DNA from: Flavobacterium sp. NRK1
GTDB lineage: Bacteria > Bacteroidota > Bacteroidia > Flavobacteriales > Flavobacteriaceae
Assembly: GCF_024054175.1 (NCBI RefSeq)
Contig: NZ_JAMXLA010000001.1
Coordinates: 3,442,140 to 3,506,139 of the forward strand
Length of the DNA: 64,000 nt
Direction: 5' to 3'
Shown: positions 25,029-34,384 of the stretch, piece after piece
Numbering within the stretch: the stretch's first letter is position 1
Layout: the number at the start of each line of letters is the position of its first letter
Position numbers and translations under genes: made by a program
The notes under the pieces: generated by a model
Database searches by the model: none
What the model was told of the DNA's origin: nothing
The model's input: only the letters and a program-made list of their open reading frames with translations

Positions 25029-25394
25029 TTAAACAGTATTAAGTACTTCTAATAGTTTATCTACATCAATGGGTTTAGAAATATATCCGTCTGCTCCAGC
25101 TCTAATACATTTTTCCCTATCTCCTATCATAGCTTGTGCAGTAACCGCAATTACCGGAAGTGACTGTCTGCCGGGCAATTGCTTTATTAACGGAATAGCC
25201 TCATAGCCATCCATATCAGGCATCATCATATCCAGTAATACAACATCTGCTCTTGCATCGGTAGCCAGTAATTGTAAAGCTTCTTCTGCTCCGTTACATG
25301 AAACGCAATCATATGATTTTGCTTTTAATGTAGCGGCAAGTGCAAATATATTACGAGAATCGTCATCAACAATTAAAATCTTTTTTTTATCCAT
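25029..25394 (-). CDS. Single-domain CheY-like response regulator
   Basis: A 121-residue receiver only: DDD near residue 10, phosphoacceptor D55 (VVLLDMMMPDMDG), AVTAQ for the T/S residue and YISKPID with the conserved lysine. The sequence is very close to the third receiver of the hybrid kinase encoded upstream (MTGDREKCI / AGADGYI), so it may have arisen by duplication from it. Without an output domain it probably works as a phosphotransfer sink or a soluble messenger for the neighbouring kinases. Confidence 0.9.
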   Translation of the reverse strand: MDKKKILIVDDDSRNIFALAATLKAKSYDCVSCNGAEEALQLLATDARADVVLLDMMMPDMDGYEAIPLIKQLPGRQSLPVIAVTAQAMIGDREKCIRAGADGYISKPIDVDKLLEVLNTV

Positions 25395-25409
25395 TGTAAT
25401 GGTTTTATA

Positions 25410-28400
25410 TTATTGCTGATCGTAAAGCCAAACCCTTAAAAGAGATAATAACTGATCTACATCAACCGGTTTTGTAATATAATCTGATGCTCCCGCATTA
25501 ATACATTTTTCTCTGTCGCCTGTCATGGCTTTTGCCGTTACCGCAATAACAGGAAGGGTTTTATATTTACTATTTTCCCTTATTCGCGATGCCGTTTCAT
25601 ATCCATCCATATTAGGCATCATCATATCCAGCAGCACAACATCTATTTCAGGATGTTCTTCGAGTGCTTTAAGTGCTTCTTTACCATCAATTGCTGTAAT
25701 AACTTCCATTTTAAGCACTTCCAGTGCTTTGGTAAGCGAATATATATTTCTCACATCATCATCAACAACAAGTACTGTTTTACCATTAAGCACATTATTT
25801 AAAAGGCTTAATTTTTTATAAGCATCTTTTTTGCCGTCTCCTTTTTTATTTTCTTCTACAAGATGAAGGAATAGAGATACTTCATCAAGCATTCGCTGAT
25901 AAGAATGTGCTGTTTTTACAACTATTGAATCGGCATACTTTTTAATTTTAAGTTCTTCCTTCATAGAAAGGCTTTTCCCTGTAAATACAATAACAGGAAG
26001 ATTTTCAAGTCCCTGATTCTTCTTAACATCGTCAAGAATTTCATAAGCATGCTGATCAGGAATTCCCATATCAAGAATTACACAATTTATATTCTGTTTG
26101 TGAAGAGCATCTACACCCTCTGTGACATCACTTTTAATTTCAGAATTAATGTTATAGGTTTCAAGGAAATAAGCCAATGCTTTTGCATGTTTAGGATTAT
26201 CTTCTATAATAAGTACTTTTTGTGATTCTTTATTTATTATTTGTTCAATCCGCTTAAAAATATCGGGCATCTGCTCAAATGCTACAGGTTTGTCAAGAAA
26301 GTTAACTGCTCCTTTTAATAAGCTTTCCTGTTTCATTTTATGAGAAGACATCATATGAACCGGAATGTGCTTTGTCTGCCAGTTAGACTTCAGTTCTTCC
26401 ATCACTTCCCAACCATTTTTAACTGGTAGTTCAATATCAAGTAAGATACCAACAGGCCTGTAAATTACAGCCAGGTTAAATGCATAATCACCTCTTACGG
26501 ACACTACCCCCTTATACCCTCTTTTACGGGTAAAATCCAGTAAAGATTTAGCAAAATTAGTATCATCTTCAACAATTAAAATTACCTTATCTTCTTCTTT
26601 AATATCTTCTCTGTCATCAGGTATATCATCAGGAATTGTGCGGCTAAGGAATTTATTTGTTTCCTCTTCTTCTTCAAAAGCTATTTCTTCCTTCTCATTA
26701 TCAGTAGCAGCAGTATCATTAAGTTTAATTCTGTCTACAATAACCTTTGAAGTACCTGAAACAGGAATTGTAAGTATAAATTCACTACCATGGTCAGGCT
26801 CACTATGAAGCGTAATTTCGCCTTTAAGTAGTTTTGCCAGTTCACGACTTATAGAAAGCCCCAGTCCTGTACCTCCATATTTACGTTTGGTAGAACCATC
26901 TGCTTGTTGAAAAGCTTCAAATATAAGAGGCTGCTTTTCGTAAGGAATACCTATACCTGTGTCTTTAACACTAAAAGTAACCAGCTTATCGCTGTCATGA
27001 TGCTTTTTAATTTCCAGAGTTACCGATCCTTCGGCAGTAAATTTAATAGCATTTGATATAAGGTTCTTAAGTATTTGCTCTAATCGTACTTTATCTGTTT
27101 TTAATACTAAAGGAGCCTGGTCTGAAATTATATTGAACGCGATATTTTTTTGTTTTGCAACTTCATTAAACAGTGCTTTTAAACTATCTGTAATTTCTTT
27201 TGTTGAAATATCTATAAATTCAAGCTCCATTTTTCCTGCCTCAATTTTAGAAAGGTCAAGAATTTCATCTATAAGGCCTAAGAGTCCATTACCCGAGCTT
27301 TGAATTACTTTAGCAAATTCTATTTGCTCCTCATTCATGTTTTTATCATTGTTCTCTGAAAGAAGCCTGCTCAATAACAAAATTGAGTTAAGTGGTGTTC
27401 TTAGCTCATGTGACATATTTGCTAAAAATTCCGATTTGTATCTTGTACTTAATTCAAGATCTTCCGATTTTTTCTGAATTTCAACATTACGTTCTTCAAG
27501 CAATACGCTGCGTTCTGCCAATTCTTCATTTGTTTGCTGCAATTCTTCCTGCTGAACCCTTAATTCTTCCTCAGATGCCTGCAGTTTTTGAGTCTGTGCT
27601 TCAAGTTCGGCATTTATATTTTCCATTTCGCTATGCTGCATCCTTAATTCTTCAGATTGCGACTGGGTTTCTTCCAGCAATTCCTGTAAACGCTTCCTGT
27701 TTTGGGCGGCGGTAATCGCAATACCAATATTATTTGCCGCTGCCTTTAAAAAGTCAATATTCTTTTTAGAAAATTCCTTAACAGACGCCAACTCTACAAC
27801 ACCGGTAACCTTATCGTCAATTAACGGAACTGCAACAACATGTGCAGGTTTTGCCTCACCTAATGCATAAGAAATTTTAATATCCTCAGGAGATAAAGAT
27901 TTTAATTCCATTAATTTTCCTGAAACTGCAGCCTGCCCTAACAGACCTTCACCTATTTTAAAACGCTCACGGTTTTTATTTGGCACATAACTATATCCGG
28001 CAGTAGATACTAATTCATGTCCTTCGATCACATATAAAACTCCTGCACTACTATTTGTATAAATTGCAAGCTGCTGAACAACATCTGATGTTAACTGCTG
28101 TATATTTTTTTCACCAATCATTACATCATTAAGCGCAGCTATACCTGATTGCAACCATTCGTTATCTGAAAGTGTTTTAAAAGACTTATCGAGCTCGGTT
28201 GCCATATTATTTAATGAAATACCTACACTCCCTAATGCATCGCTTTCACTATCTTCAACCCTGACTTCGTAGTTACCTGAAGCTATTTGCCCGGCTATAC
28301 TGCTTATAACCCTTATTCTTTCAGCTGTTTCCCTGTCTGCCTCTTCAAGTTTAAGCTGTAATTTAAGTCTTTCATTAAAATCTCTTAATATCCTTGCAAA

Positions 28401-28991
28401 AAATATAACACTTATAAGTAATGCTATTAATGCCGCAGCAACTATAAGTACAGAACTATACATGCCATAATTTTCAGAAGCTGCATTGCGTTCAGAAAGC
28501 AGCCTTTGCTCTTCGTTTTCCATACGCTTCAATACCAAACGTATTTGCTGCATAATCTGGCGTCCATTATCAAGCTCGTCTGCAGATATAAGACCTCCAT
28601 CCATTTTATCTTTAACTCGCTCTCTCAGGTATAGATAAAATGCTTTAGTGAGCGGGCGCAGCTCTTTAATATTGTTTTGCTGCCTCTGATTATCGGAAGT
28701 AAGAGAATCAAGCCTGTCAATATATCTCCCTGTATCGGTATCGGCATTTTCGTAGCGTTTAAGAAAATCATCCTTACCGGTAACTAAAAACCCACGCATA
28801 CTTGCCTGGGCATCTACCATTACCGAAGTTGCTTCGTTAATGTTATAAATTACCTCCTGAGTATGTGTAACCAGCGAATTACTGTTTAAAAGACTCCTGA
28901 TACTTAAAAAAGAAGCTGTTGAACTCACTAAAAGAATAAGAACTGATATTCCTGAGCTAACAAATAAATTTCTTTTAAAATTACTGTTCAT
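25410..28991 (-). CDS. Hybrid histidine kinase: CHASE3-HAMP-GAF-HisKA-HATPase-three receivers
   Basis: The start at 28991 (MNSNFKRNLF) is preferred because the ATG at 29024 lies inside the preceding gene. Order in about 1193 residues: TM helix (8-28); periplasmic CHASE3 region (about 30-175; MVDAQASMRGFLVTG); second TM; HAMP; GAF (about 290-430); a long glutamine/glutamate-rich coiled coil (about 440-515); HisKA with H in MSHELRTPLN near 527; HATPase (NLISNAIKFT, DTGIGIP, GGTGLGLSIS); and three receivers with phosphoacceptor aspartates near 850 (LLDIELP), 971 (ILDMGIP) and 1120 (LLDMMMP). It should control CheR/CheB-linked signalling and the adjacent CheY-like protein. Confidence 0.93.
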   Translation of the reverse strand: MNSNFKRNLFVSSGISVLILLVSSTASFLSIRSLLNSNSLVTHTQEVIYNINEATSVMVDAQASMRGFLVTGKDDFLKRYENADTDTGRYIDRLDSLTSDNQRQQNNIKELRPLTKAFYLYLRERVKDKMDGGLISADELDNGRQIMQQIRLVLKRMENEEQRLLSERNAASENYGMYSSVLIVAAALIALLISVIFFARILRDFNERLKLQLKLEEADRETAERIRVISSIAGQIASGNYEVRVEDSESDALGSVGISLNNMATELDKSFKTLSDNEWLQSGIAALNDVMIGEKNIQQLTSDVVQQLAIYTNSSAGVLYVIEGHELVSTAGYSYVPNKNRERFKIGEGLLGQAAVSGKLMELKSLSPEDIKISYALGEAKPAHVVAVPLIDDKVTGVVELASVKEFSKKNIDFLKAAANNIGIAITAAQNRKRLQELLEETQSQSEELRMQHSEMENINAELEAQTQKLQASEEELRVQQEELQQTNEELAERSVLLEERNVEIQKKSEDLELSTRYKSEFLANMSHELRTPLNSILLLSRLLSENNDKNMNEEQIEFAKVIQSSGNGLLGLIDEILDLSKIEAGKMELEFIDISTKEITDSLKALFNEVAKQKNIAFNIISDQAPLVLKTDKVRLEQILKNLISNAIKFTAEGSVTLEIKKHHDSDKLVTFSVKDTGIGIPYEKQPLIFEAFQQADGSTKRKYGGTGLGLSISRELAKLLKGEITLHSEPDHGSEFILTIPVSGTSKVIVDRIKLNDTAATDNEKEEIAFEEEEETNKFLSRTIPDDIPDDREDIKEEDKVILIVEDDTNFAKSLLDFTRKRGYKGVVSVRGDYAFNLAVIYRPVGILLDIELPVKNGWEVMEELKSNWQTKHIPVHMMSSHKMKQESLLKGAVNFLDKPVAFEQMPDIFKRIEQIINKESQKVLIIEDNPKHAKALAYFLETYNINSEIKSDVTEGVDALHKQNINCVILDMGIPDQHAYEILDDVKKNQGLENLPVIVFTGKSLSMKEELKIKKYADSIVVKTAHSYQRMLDEVSLFLHLVEENKKGDGKKDAYKKLSLLNNVLNGKTVLVVDDDVRNIYSLTKALEVLKMEVITAIDGKEALKALEEHPEIDVVLLDMMMPNMDGYETASRIRENSKYKTLPVIAVTAKAMTGDREKCINAGASDYITKPVDVDQLLSLLRVWLYDQQ

Positions 28992-29007
28992 ATATAAGTA
29001 AGGTTTA

Positions 29008-30213
29008 TTATAATGGTAATACAATTATAAAGCTGGCTCCATTATCAGGACTGCTTTTAGCTGTTATTATACCGTTGTGTTTTTCTACAATTTTATTAGC
29101 TATAGCCAATCCTATCCCTGTACCCTCGTAAGCGTTCCTGTCGTTAAGACTCTGAAATATCTTAAATATTTTGTCAAGATATATTTCTTTAAATCCTATA
29201 CCATTATCAGTAACTGTTATCCTGCAATATTTTCCTGTTGAAGACGGTTCGCTGTTGAAGCTCTTTTCGGCTATTATTTCAGCGCTGATTTCAATAACGG
29301 GTGCAACATTTTCTTTAGAAAATTTAAGGGAATTACTTATAAGATTTTGAAATAGTTGTCTTAACTGGCTGGAAACACAAGTAACTTCGGGAAGATCATC
29401 AATTTTAATTATAGCTTGTTTAGCTTCAATAATATAATCAAGGTCGGCTAATACTTCATTCATTATTACATTAAGATCACATTTTTTAGCAACAACTTCT
29501 GAAGAAAGCCTTGAATAATCTATAAGGTCGGTTATAAGATTAGACATGCGCTCTGCTGATTTAATTGTGCGCCGAATATAATCTTTAGCAGTTTCATTAT
29601 CGGGCAGAAAACGCTCATCTATAATTTTTATGAAAGTCTCTATTTTTCTGAGGGGTTCTTTTAAATCATGCGATACAACCCATGCAAATTGCTGAAGTTC
29701 ATGATTACTAAATTCCAGTTTCTCATTTTTATCTAAGAGTTCCTGAGTACGTTCAATCACTTTAATCTCAAGATTTTCCTGCGCTTCTTTCCTAATTTCA
29801 ATTTCTTTAGACAGCAGGTCTCTTATATTTTTTAATTCCTGTTTCTGCTCATAAAGCTTAAGAAAGCTTTTTACTTTAAGAATGAGCAGATCGGGATCTA
29901 CAGGTTTAGTAATATAGTCTACCCCCCCTGTTTCATACCCTTTGGATATAAATCTTTTTTCTTTATTTACAGCCGATAAAAATATAACCGGAATATCTTT
30001 TGTTCTATTACTGCCTGCAAGTATTTCTACCACTTCAAAACCATCCATACCCGGCATCTGAACGTCCATTATAATAAGGGAGTAATCTTTCTTAAGGATT
30101 TTTTTTAATGCCTCTTCTCCTGATTCTGCTATATCAGCTTCAAGTCGGTGCAGTTCTAATACCTTTTTTAAAGCAATAATATTCGCTCTTATATCGTCTA
30201 CAATCAATATCAT
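29008..30213 (-). CDS. Receiver-histidine kinase hybrid (REC-HisKA-HATPase), soluble
   Basis: A 401-residue cytoplasmic protein. The N-terminal receiver has D6-D7, phosphoacceptor D50 (IIMDVQMPGMDG), S80 and K103 (ITKPVD). A coiled coil leads to a phytochrome-type HisKA with H182 in FAWVVSHDLKEPLRK. The HATPase shows QNLISNSLKFS, DNGIGF and GTGIGLAIANKIV. The receiver-first architecture suggests that phosphorylation by another kinase, for example the hybrid kinase encoded 16 bases downstream, controls its activity. It appears to be the first clear gene of the operon. Confidence 0.93.
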   Translation of the reverse strand: MILIVDDIRANIIALKKVLELHRLEADIAESGEEALKKILKKDYSLIIMDVQMPGMDGFEVVEILAGSNRTKDIPVIFLSAVNKEKRFISKGYETGGVDYITKPVDPDLLILKVKSFLKLYEQKQELKNIRDLLSKEIEIRKEAQENLEIKVIERTQELLDKNEKLEFSNHELQQFAWVVSHDLKEPLRKIETFIKIIDERFLPDNETAKDYIRRTIKSAERMSNLITDLIDYSRLSSEVVAKKCDLNVIMNEVLADLDYIIEAKQAIIKIDDLPEVTCVSSQLRQLFQNLISNSLKFSKENVAPVIEISAEIIAEKSFNSEPSSTGKYCRITVTDNGIGFKEIYLDKIFKIFQSLNDRNAYEGTGIGLAIANKIVEKHNGIITAKSSPDNGASFIIVLPL

Positions 30214-30214
30214 A

Positions 30215-30412
30215 TTAAAAAGCTAGTTTTGTTAATTCAGTACTTAAACTGCGTTTTATAATATGAATGATTTTCAAAATCGACTGAATAAGTGAACTAT
30301 TGAATATAGCCATTGTATATATAAGTCTCTCTGCCATAAAAGGTATTTCCTTAAATGGCAGAGGATCATTATTATTATTTTTTGTAAGGATAGGTCGCAT
30401 TGTTTTACTCAC
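30215..30412 (-). CDS. Possible small protein upstream of the hybrid-kinase operon
   Basis: A 65-codon frame whose stop lies one base before the start of the receiver-kinase gene, a spacing typical of coupled genes. The product has a basic N-terminus and a moderately hydrophobic stretch (LIYTMAIFNSSLIQSILKIIHIIK), without any known motif. A TACTTTTG box (-7-type) lies at 30424-30417, which would place the transcript start at or just after the first ATG; the ATG at 30400 is then the more likely start. It may be real or merely the leader of the operon. Confidence 0.35.
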   Translation of the reverse strand: MSKTMRPILTKNNNNDPLPFKEIPFMAERLIYTMAIFNSSLIQSILKIIHIIKRSLSTELTKLAF

Positions 30413-30513
30413 ATTTCAAAAGTAAATAAACAAATGTTAAAGACCTGTTAATTTTCGTTATGAACATATACAGGTTATCTTACAACATTATACACTGGCA
30501 ACGCTAATATATA

Positions 30514-30550
30514 GTAATCATTTAGTGATTTAACATAAAATAATGATTAC
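30514..30550 (-). terminator. Possible terminator / inverted repeat after the sialate esterase
   Basis: Arms GTAATCATT (30514-30522) and AATGATTAC (30542-30550) are perfect but the loop is 19 bases, and the minus-strand tail is only moderately T-rich. It lies 18 bases beyond the stop of the leftward esterase gene. Confidence 0.4.
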
Positions 30551-30567
30551 AAAAAATTAGATAATTT

Positions 30568-32547
30568 TCACTTATTATTAAAGGTTGTTTCTTTCCATTC
30601 ATCAGTTCGGAAAGAAGAAGCAGGGAGTTTGGAATAATTAATCAGGTTGCCTTCAGGATTATCTGCCCAATTATAACGTACTGTTACAGGCTCTTTAACT
30701 TGTGCAGAGGTAACAACAATTGTATTGCCTTCTATTTTTGCATCGGCCCAATAGAACACTTTATCTTTACCTGCAATGGCAAATCCTTTTAAAATTTTAT
30801 CATTCCCACTTGTTGTCAGGCCATTATTGTACTCAAAAGAAAGTGTGATGCTGTTACCTGAAATCTTGTAAGATTTATACAGAGGCCCTGAGTAATCTAC
30901 CTTCATACCATAAACTTTTGCCAAGGCTATATTCGCCAGTCTGTAACCTACATCCTGTTTATTTTTAGGGTGAATATCTCCGGCATCCCCTATATCTGTA
31001 GCAACAGCCATTCCTGTATGAGGCACTTTCAGGGTTTTGAATTGCGCCTCGCGAAGTTCTGCCCAGGCAGATGGTCCGGGTTCCGGTTTTCTTTTCATGT
31101 AATTAGCGAGTTGCACATAAAAAAATGGTAAATCTTTATCGTTGAATTTTTCACGCCAGTCAGCAATTAACATTGGAAATAAAGTCTGATATTGATATGC
31201 CCTGTCTGCATTGCTCTCACCCTGATACCATATTACTCCCGCAATGGGCAGTTTTATAACAGGATTAATCATAGCATTGTAAAGAGTTGTTGGCCTGTTT
31301 TGTCCCTGTGGGATATATGGCCTTGCAGGAAGTTCATTATAATTTACACCAACTGCATATTTCCAGTCTCCTGCCAATTCAAGAGTTTTGTTACCCTCTT
31401 TTAAAACTAGATCATTTTCTTTACCATAAACACCTCCCCCGCCTCCACTATCTGCTATTCTAAGGCTTATTACATTTCCATTCTCTTTCCAAACAGAAGA
31501 TGGAATGACATACTTACGCTGCACATTATATCCGCTAGTGGCACCTATATAGTTACCATTTACCCAGAGTTTATCATCATCATCAGCATAAAATTCTAAT
31601 ACCAGGTCTTTGCCAAGCATATCTTTAGGCAAATCAATTTCTTTACGGAACCAGACAATACCATCAAAATCAGTAAGAACATCGTTTTCCCAAAACTGGG
31701 GTAATCTCATAGTTTTCCAGTTGGTATCGTTAAAATCTTTACTTTGCCAGTTGCCCTGTGATCCTCTTTCAGCTTTTTCCATAGCAATATTCCATACTTT
31801 AATATCCGCATCAAATTGCTTTTGCATTGCTTCTCTGTCAAAATCAGATTCCAAAGCCTTGATACCCGCATCAAAATCATGAATTTGTTTAAGAGCCCCG
31901 CTGCTTATCCATGCTTCAATAACAGTACCTCCCCATGAACTATGCAGCAACCCTATAGGAATATGTTTTTGCTCATAAATTCTTTTAGCAAAAAAGTAAG
32001 CTGTAGCCGAAAAATCAGCAATGGTATTAGGACTGCAAACCTGCCATCCTCCATGCTGTACTTTTAGATCATTTAAAGGAACTGCACTATCAATATGCTC
32101 CGCCTGCAAAAGGCGTATCTCAGGATAATTTGCGTTGCTTATCTCTTCTTTATAATTATTGATTTTTCCCCAGCCTTGAAGCGGCATTTCCATATTGCTT
32201 TGTCCGGAACATAACCACACTTCTCCGATCAATATATTATCAAGGGTTAAAACATTATCATCATTTATAGTAATTGTAAACGGACCACCATAGGCAGGTG
32301 TCTTTAAAGTTACGTCCCAACTGCCTTTAAAATTTGCTTTGGCAGTATATGTTTTTTTATCCCAGGAAGAAATTACTGTTATGGTACTATTAGGCTTTGC
32401 CTCTCCCCATAACGGAACAGAAGCCTTTTGCTGCAATACCATATTACTAGTAAAAAAAGACGGCAAAGTAACTTTTGCCAAAACATTTGTAAAAGCCCCG
32501 GCTACCATAACAAATGCTAACAAAGTGTTTTTTAAAGAATTTTTCAT
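30568..32547 (-). CDS. Secreted sialate O-acetylesterase
   Basis: A signal peptide (residues 1-24, cut near VLA) precedes an SGNH/SASA esterase. The nucleophile block is LCSGQSNMEM with S117, HSSWGGTVIEAW forms the Gly/Asn region and DIGDAGDIHPKNK holds the catalytic Asp/His near residue 555. A jelly-roll domain (about 250-400; WFRKEIDLPKDML, DDDDKLWVNG) is inserted between the two halves of the catalytic domain, as in many Bacteroidota members of 650-690 residues. The expected reaction is removal of O-acetyl groups from sialic acids or other acetylated glycans in the periplasm. It is transcribed alone; no sialidase is in the window. Confidence 0.92.
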   Translation of the reverse strand: MKNSLKNTLLAFVMVAGAFTNVLAKVTLPSFFTSNMVLQQKASVPLWGEAKPNSTITVISSWDKKTYTAKANFKGSWDVTLKTPAYGGPFTITINDDNVLTLDNILIGEVWLCSGQSNMEMPLQGWGKINNYKEEISNANYPEIRLLQAEHIDSAVPLNDLKVQHGGWQVCSPNTIADFSATAYFFAKRIYEQKHIPIGLLHSSWGGTVIEAWISSGALKQIHDFDAGIKALESDFDREAMQKQFDADIKVWNIAMEKAERGSQGNWQSKDFNDTNWKTMRLPQFWENDVLTDFDGIVWFRKEIDLPKDMLGKDLVLEFYADDDDKLWVNGNYIGATSGYNVQRKYVIPSSVWKENGNVISLRIADSGGGGGVYGKENDLVLKEGNKTLELAGDWKYAVGVNYNELPARPYIPQGQNRPTTLYNAMINPVIKLPIAGVIWYQGESNADRAYQYQTLFPMLIADWREKFNDKDLPFFYVQLANYMKRKPEPGPSAWAELREAQFKTLKVPHTGMAVATDIGDAGDIHPKNKQDVGYRLANIALAKVYGMKVDYSGPLYKSYKISGNSITLSFEYNNGLTTSGNDKILKGFAIAGKDKVFYWADAKIEGNTIVVTSAQVKEPVTVRYNWADNPEGNLINYSKLPASSFRTDEWKETTFNNK

Positions 32548-32751
32548 TTAAATGTTTTTTGGAAATGTAAAAGAAGGATAATAAATCCTTTTTATTATAA
32601 ATAGATACCGAAAATTACACATAAAAAATAATTTTCATAGCATTTTTATATTTTAGCAAACAGTTATTAAATTCATTATACGATACAGACCATTTTTTTT
32701 CATCATTTTGCATATATCTTTATGCCCTGACTAATACATTTCTTAATATAT

Positions 32752-33510
32752 ATGCAGAATTACATCCTGGTTTTATTATTATTTATTACTACTATAAACG
32801 CTCAACAGCGTAATGACACTCTAACCAATGTAAGTATAGATACCCTTAGATCAAGTCCTAATACTTCCAAAAGTCAGTTTGGTTATAAACAGTTAATAAT
32901 ACCCGGAATGTTAATTGGATATGGTTTTGTAGGCTTAAATAATAAATGGATACAAAGTGCGGATAAAGAGGTACGGAATGGTTTTAAAAATAATACACAT
33001 ACATCTATAGACCAGTTTACCCTTTATGTTCCTGCCGCTACAGTATATGCTCTTAATGCCATAGGTGTAAAAGGAAAACATAATTTTAAAGATCGTACGG
33101 TAATTTTTGCAAGTGCCACGCTTATTTCAAACATAACGGTTAAATATCTTAAATCTGCAACCCATGTAACACGTCCTAACGGACTGGTAGATAATTCTTT
33201 CCCTTCAGGCCATACAACAGCAGCCTTTGTAGGTGCAGAGTTTTTATGGCAGGAATATAAAGATGTTTCTATATGGTATGGCGTAGGAGGTTTTACCGTT
33301 GCGGGTGCTACAGGAGTTATGAGGCTTATTAATGATCGCCATTGGGTTAGTGATATTATTGCAGGTGCCGGTATAGGCATACTTAGCACCAAAGCTGCCT
33401 ATTGGTTGCACCCCTTTGTAAATAGGATATTATTTGGCCGGGAAGAGAAAAAAATACTGCAATGTTTTTACCATTTTATAATGGAAACGAAGCCGGGGGG
33501 AGTTTTGTAA
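32752..33510 (+). CDS. PAP2-family membrane phosphatase
   Basis: A 17-residue signal-like N-terminus (cut near NAQ) is followed by the PAP2 fold. The three phosphatase motifs are present: KSATHVTRP, PSGHTT and (R)LINDRHWVSD, which provide the catalytic histidines. At 252 residues with about four to five hydrophobic stretches the protein fits lipid phosphatases that act on the periplasmic face (for example on undecaprenyl pyrophosphate, phosphatidic acid or lipid A). Which substrate is used here cannot be told. The gene is divergent from the sialate esterase. Confidence 0.88.
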   Translation: MQNYILVLLLFITTINAQQRNDTLTNVSIDTLRSSPNTSKSQFGYKQLIIPGMLIGYGFVGLNNKWIQSADKEVRNGFKNNTHTSIDQFTLYVPAATVYALNAIGVKGKHNFKDRTVIFASATLISNITVKYLKSATHVTRPNGLVDNSFPSGHTTAAFVGAEFLWQEYKDVSIWYGVGGFTVAGATGVMRLINDRHWVSDIIAGAGIGILSTKAAYWLHPFVNRILFGREEKKILQCFYHFIMETKPGGVL

Positions 33511-33537
33511 TGCAATTTTAAAACATATAGATACTAT

Positions 33538-33584
33538 TTCTTGTCATAGTTCAATGCTATGGCAAATTGTTTGCTGCAACTTTG
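33538..33584 (+). promoter_or_regulatory. Promoter region with a 20-base motif shared with the VOC dioxygenase gene
   Basis: TTCTTGTC-N2-AGTTCAATGC at 33538-33557 is followed at the same offset (20 bases later) by CAACTTTG (33577-33584), a fair -7 box. The same 20-base block, 18 of 20 identical, lies at 46317-46336 with TAATTTTA at the identical offset. The box predicts transcription from about 33590, after the ATG at 33559, which supports the start of the downstream gene at 33604. Confidence 0.5.
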
Positions 33585-33603
33585 TACAGTAAAACAAAGT
33601 AGT

Positions 33604-33915
33604 ATGGAAAAGATAAACATCCTTTATATAGGCAGGCATCCTGAAATTCTGGAAACCGTAGTGCGCCTTATAAATAACAATGAAAACTGGTCGGGTTACG
33701 GCGCCGGCAGCGATGAAGAAGCTATTTCCTTTTTTAAGAAAATTAATTTTGATCTTGTATTGCTCGGTTGTGGGATACCGAAGGAAAGCGAAGATATACT
33801 AACAAATACTTTTTTAACACATAGCCCAAAATGCAGGATCATTCAACATTATGGTGGTGGCAGTGGTTTGTTAAGCAACGAAATATTATCTGCATTAAAC
33901 AAAACATATGTATAA
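33604..33915 (+). CDS. Degenerate receiver-domain protein without phosphoacceptor
   Basis: From the ATG at 33604 the 103-residue product starts MEKINILYIGRHPE, the pattern of a CheY-like receiver. However, the N-terminal acidic pair is replaced by GRH and the strand-3 aspartate by glycine (DLVLLGCGIP, where LLD would be expected). The end, CRIIQHYGGGSGLL, keeps strand 5 but not the usual K-P motif. It is therefore a pseudo-receiver that cannot be phosphorylated in the normal way and may act by protein binding. The longer frame from 33559 is rejected because it begins within the promoter. Confidence 0.7.
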   Translation: MEKINILYIGRHPEILETVVRLINNNENWSGYGAGSDEEAISFFKKINFDLVLLGCGIPKESEDILTNTFLTHSPKCRIIQHYGGGSGLLSNEILSALNKTYV

Positions 33916-33946
33916 AAAAAGAGGCAGTCTTTAGCTGCCTCTTTTT
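33916..33946. terminator. Bidirectional intrinsic terminator
   Basis: A 12-bp stem, AAAAAGAGGCAG (33916-33927) with CTGCCTCTTTTT (33935-33946), and a seven-base loop sit directly after the pseudo-receiver stop and overlap the stop codon of the convergent gene. Confidence 0.88.
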
Positions 33947-34304
33947 AGTTTTCTTTATAAAGGACATAATCTTTATAATATAAAGTATCATTTTTAAAGT
34001 TGCCATGGGAAGTTAACCCTGAATGATCTTTATAAAATATATGATCATCATTAATAATATAAGTTCCATTTTCGGTAGTTCCGCCTTTCTTTACTTCTGT
34101 ATAACTACCATCATGTAATAATACATATTGTACTACAGCATTTTTAGTTATCCATTTACCTTCATAATGGGTATTAGATTCTATTTTAGGTGAATGATTA
34201 GTCTTAGGTTTTATTAAAGCGCTGACAGATAATAGTCCTGCCATTGCAAGGGTAGCTATAACAGATAAAAGTAATCCGCTAAGCATCATGTAAATTGCTT
34301 TCAT
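33945..34304 (-). CDS. Atu4866-like small exported or membrane-anchored protein
   Basis: A 119-residue protein with an N-terminal hydrophobic segment (residues 8-31, signal anchor or signal peptide). The domain after it matches what I know of the Atu4866 family: YEGKWITKNAVVQYVLL, a GSYTE turn, GTYIINDDHIFYKDHSG, then HGNFKNDTLYY. The family forms a small beta barrel of unknown function. The gene stands alone between two terminators. The assignment rests on pattern memory only. Confidence 0.6.
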   Translation of the reverse strand: MKAIYMMLSGLLLSVIATLAMAGLLSVSALIKPKTNHSPKIESNTHYEGKWITKNAVVQYVLLHDGSYTEVKKGGTTENGTYIINDDHIFYKDHSGLTSHGNFKNDTLYYKDYVLYKEN

Positions 34305-34384
34305 AATTTTTTGATTTAATGATTAATAATTGAAAATATTCGGCAAACGACTCTATCCTGATTAGGGATTTTTACAAACAATGC

